In this document: positions 5,619-6,825 of the stretch, one piece after another
How the letters are laid out: every line of letters begins with the position of its first letter
How positions within the stretch are numbered: position 1 is the first letter of the stretch
Origin: an uncultured Alphaproteobacteria bacterium
Lineage (GTDB): Bacteria; Pseudomonadota; Alphaproteobacteria; RF32; CAG-239
Assembly: GCA_900551585.1 (NCBI GenBank)
Contig: URWU01000082.1
Coordinates: forward strand, 1 to 6,825
DNA length: 6,825 nucleotides
Reading direction: 5' to 3'
Notes under the pieces: generated by a model
What the model saw: only the letters and a program-made list of their open reading frames with translations
Told to the model about the DNA's origin: nothing
Database searches by the model: none
Translations under genes and position numbers: made by a program

Positions 5619-5632
5619 GACAAAATTTTGTC
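5619..5632. promoter_or_regulatory. 14-bp perfect palindrome in a divergent gap, possible operator
   Basis: GACAAAATTTTGTC is a perfect palindrome lying between the divergent genes starting at 5537 (minus) and 5733 (plus). Palindromes of this size often bind dimeric repressors, but there is no regulator gene nearby and an AT-rich palindrome can arise by chance. On the minus strand, a weak candidate promoter (TTGCCG, 17 bases, TATTCG preceded by TGC) lies between it and the gene. Confidence 0.25.
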
Positions 5633-5732
5633 GCCGTTATCATTATTTTAACCTCTCGGCGTTATAAAAAATTATCAAAGATTTTTATCTCTATCCATTA
5701 TGTCAATGTTAAACACTTAAATACATTTCATT

Positions 5733-6155
5733 ATGAAATTCAGGACTATTATTTTCGCGGTAATTGGTTTGACGGTTTTGGTTTATTTATGGCAGAATCC
5801 GGAGGTTCTTCCGACCGATATTGCACCGCCGGTAACCGATTCTTTGAGCATTGTCGAAGAAAAAGTCGATTTTGAATTTGAAACCATGCAGGAAAAATTT
5901 ATTTCCGAAGCTGAGTTTTGGGAGAAAGAAGCCTTAAAAATTCCCATGGCCAAAGGCGATGTGGTGGCAACTTCCGTTCTCGGCGGCAGCAAAATCACGA
6001 CTTGTGTTGTCGGCTTCATTGTCAAACGGCCCGACAGCTCGCTCTACACGTTGTTTGTCCATCTTCCCGGTGACAAAACCGCCACTTGGGATGACAAAAA
6101 TTTTGAATATCATTATCGCCGGCATAATCTGCCGATTGAATTTGTTTATGAATGA
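5733..6155 (+). CDS. Hypothetical small membrane-anchored or exported protein
   Basis: This 140-residue protein is not recognised. A hydrophobic segment (residues 5-20) after MKFR is either an N-terminal anchor or a signal peptide; there is no clear cleavage site and no lipobox Cys, so an anchor with the rest in the periplasm is more likely. A Pro-rich linker (23-33) and an acidic, probably helical, stretch (42-67) follow. The C-terminal part (74-140) looks beta-rich, with one Cys91 and aromatic residues near the end. The ATG at 5733 has no Shine-Dalgarno sequence; it is supported by the N-terminal hydrophobic segment and the AT-rich leader. It stands alone and ends in a strong terminator, so the context does not suggest a partner. 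Confidence 0.75.
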   Translation: MKFRTIIFAVIGLTVLVYLWQNPEVLPTDIAPPVTDSLSIVEEKVDFEFETMQEKFISEAEFWEKEALKIPMAKGDVVATSVLGGSKITTCVVGFIVKRPDSSLYTLFVHLPGDKTATWDDKNFEYHYRRHNLPIEFVYE

Positions 6156-6176
6156 TTATTCAATTTCTGAAAAAAG

Positions 6177-6213
6177 AACTCTTTGCCGTTAAACCCGCGG
6201 CAAAGAGTTTTTT
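6177..6213 (+). terminator. Intrinsic terminator after the membrane-anchored protein
   Basis: AACTCTTTGCCG (6177-6188) pairs perfectly with CGGCAAAGAGTT (6198-6209), 12 bp around a nine-base loop, followed by a T run to 6213. It is 21 bases after the stop at 6155. Confidence 0.93.
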
Positions 6214-6226
6214 GTTGATTTATTTT

Positions 6227-6308
6227 AAGAAGGATGATATGAATATGGACAAAATTAATTATTGATTGTCTAAGAATTGTGTCTTTATGCCGTTTGACGG
6301 CAATCAAT
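6227..6308 (+). promoter_or_regulatory. Possible leader: tiny reading frame with a good ribosome binding site, followed by nested hairpins
   Basis: AAGAAGGA (6227-6234) precedes ATG at 6239 and again at 6245, opening a frame that ends at TGA 6263-6265 (MNMDKINY). The stop overlaps ATTGATT (6261-6267), which can pair with AATCAAT (6302-6308). Inside this lies a compact hairpin, TGCCGT/ACGGCA (6288-6293/6297-6302). The two stems share only the base at 6302. A translated leader whose stop sits in a stem is the layout of leader-peptide control of the gene at 6338, but no codon bias in the peptide points to a signal. It may be chance. Confidence 0.25.
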
Positions 6309-6337
6309 AGAGTATTCACATTTAAAATTACAAAATT

Positions 6338-6622
6338 ATGTCAGATTTTATTAGAAAAGCCAGCGGCTCGGCAACTTTACCGGACGGCGGCGCAAAGGTT
6401 AGTGAAGTTATCAGAGCACGTGCCATTTTCACCGCTCCGCCGACAGTCAGCCACGTTGTTAAACCCAACGGAATCTGGGTTGTGACTTGGCGTAATGGCG
6501 AAAATGAAGTCTTTACTTTGGTTGGAAAGCTCGATGAAGGGTCAAACCCGACTGCTGACGGCAAGGGAATGACTTCAAACGGCTTCACAATCGAAGTGTC
6601 GTTTACGAAAGAAGATAAATAA
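6338..6622 (+). CDS. Hypothetical small soluble protein of 94 residues
   Basis: This protein is not recognised. It has no signal peptide, membrane segment or Cys. Its alternation of hydrophobic and polar residues (ARAIFTAP, GIWVVTW, EVFTLVGKL, GFTIEVSF) suggests a small beta-sandwich or barrel, with Trp47 and Trp51 in one strand and Gly-rich turns at 68-82. The ATG at 6338 has no Shine-Dalgarno sequence, as for the other unknown genes here, and follows an AT-rich leader; the frame is clean and ends just before a strong terminator. Antisense and overlapping frames in this stretch are less convincing, because they lack this terminator context. No function can be given. Confidence 0.7.
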   Translation: MSDFIRKASGSATLPDGGAKVSEVIRARAIFTAPPTVSHVVKPNGIWVVTWRNGENEVFTLVGKLDEGSNPTADGKGMTSNGFTIEVSFTKEDK

Positions 6623-6646
6623 ACTCTTCTTAAGCTCTTTACTGAG

Positions 6647-6684
6647 AATCCCGAATAATCGTAACTGATTATCCGGGATTTTTT
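6647..6684 (+). terminator. Intrinsic terminator after the 94-residue protein
   Basis: AATCCCG-A-ATAATC (6647-6660) pairs with GATTAT-C-CGGGATT (6667-6680) with one A-C mismatch around a six-base loop, 13 base pairs in all, followed by a T run (6679-6684). It lies 25 bases past the stop codon. Confidence 0.93.
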
Positions 6685-6718
6685 GTAATGAAAATGTCAT
6701 GATTTTTTTTCATTATTT

Positions 6719-6747
6719 TTGTCTAGACGAGAGGGCGGTTTTATGAT
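6719..6747 (+). promoter_or_regulatory. Possible promoter at the right edge
   Basis: TTGTCT (6719-6724), a 17-base spacer and TATGAT (6742-6747), with four and five consensus matches. It lies after the last terminator and would start transcription near 6754, just ahead of the edge of the window. Confidence 0.4.
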
Positions 6748-6787
6748 ATAAAAGAATAGTTTTAAAAATTATGCACTCTCTATATTT

Positions 6788-6825
6788 ATGTTTTTTCCTC
6801 ATGGAAAGCTGATTTTAAAACTTTT
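6788..6825 (+). CDS. Possible start of a gene running off the window
   Basis: The ATG at 6788 opens a frame that stays open to the last base (MFFPHGKLILKL). It lies about 35 bases after a candidate promoter start. There is no Shine-Dalgarno sequence, as for most genes here. Nearby ATGs at 6771 and 6801 run into the TGA at 6810-6812. Twelve codons are too few to identify anything. Confidence 0.25.
   Translation, partial: MFFPHGKLILKL

Noticed and set aside
5070..5651. A 193-codon plus-strand frame over the repeat protein
   Set aside because: It ends in the divergent upstream region with no terminator, while the minus-strand gene has an intrinsic terminator just after its stop.
6328..6588. 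An 86-codon minus-strand frame over the last complete gene
   Set aside because: No terminator follows it on the minus strand, whereas the plus-strand frame ends 25 bases before a strong one. This choice is less certain than the others.
1..6825. CRISPR arrays, insertion sequences, tRNA genes, phage or defence genes
   Set aside because: I looked for regularly spaced repeats, transposase-like frames with terminal inverted repeats, tRNA-like cloverleaf ends and recognisable defence proteins, and saw none.

Overview
The window is ordinary-looking bacterial chromosome: compact, moderately AT-rich, with short intergenic gaps and almost every gene followed by its own intrinsic terminator. The one housekeeping gene, at 3762-4811, is a class II fructose-bisphosphate aldolase of the type called 'Calvin cycle subtype', which is common in Pseudomonadota. 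Together with the SemiSWEET genes and the many unrecognised small proteins, this suggests an uncultured, possibly host-associated, member of the Alphaproteobacteria. That placement is an inference and is only moderately secure.

Layout, left to right. Positions 18-625 hold two tandem plus-strand SemiSWEET sugar transporters, closed by a terminator whose stem contains the second gene's stop codon. Positions 775-1581 hold an unrecognised 268-residue soluble protein. It converges on a minus-strand membrane protein (1632-2090), and the two share a bidirectional terminator. Further right on the minus strand is an exported 414-residue protein (2169-3413) carrying an HExxH zinc-peptidase-like motif and an Arg-rich patch, transcribed from a good sigma70-type promoter. 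A 348-base non-coding gap (3414-3761) separates it from the divergent aldolase gene and contains a long imperfect hairpin that could be a small RNA or leader. After the aldolase come two back-to-back terminators, a minus-strand 204-residue protein built of about six helical repeats (4923-5537), and then two short plus-strand genes of unknown function (5733-6155, membrane-anchored or exported; 6338-6622, soluble and probably beta-rich). The last 140 bases hold a possible promoter and perhaps the start of another gene.

Functionally, the SemiSWEETs would move sugars passively across the inner membrane and the aldolase works in glycolysis and gluconeogenesis, but they are not in one operon. No restriction, CRISPR, toxin-antitoxin, phage or transposon genes are visible. 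The best leads are: the tandem SemiSWEET pair, with a hairpin and a tiny reading frame that could couple translation of the second gene to the first; the candidate metallopeptidase; the structured gap upstream of the aldolase; and a consistent split between genes with a clear Shine-Dalgarno sequence (the SemiSWEETs and aldolase) and the unknown genes, none of which has one.
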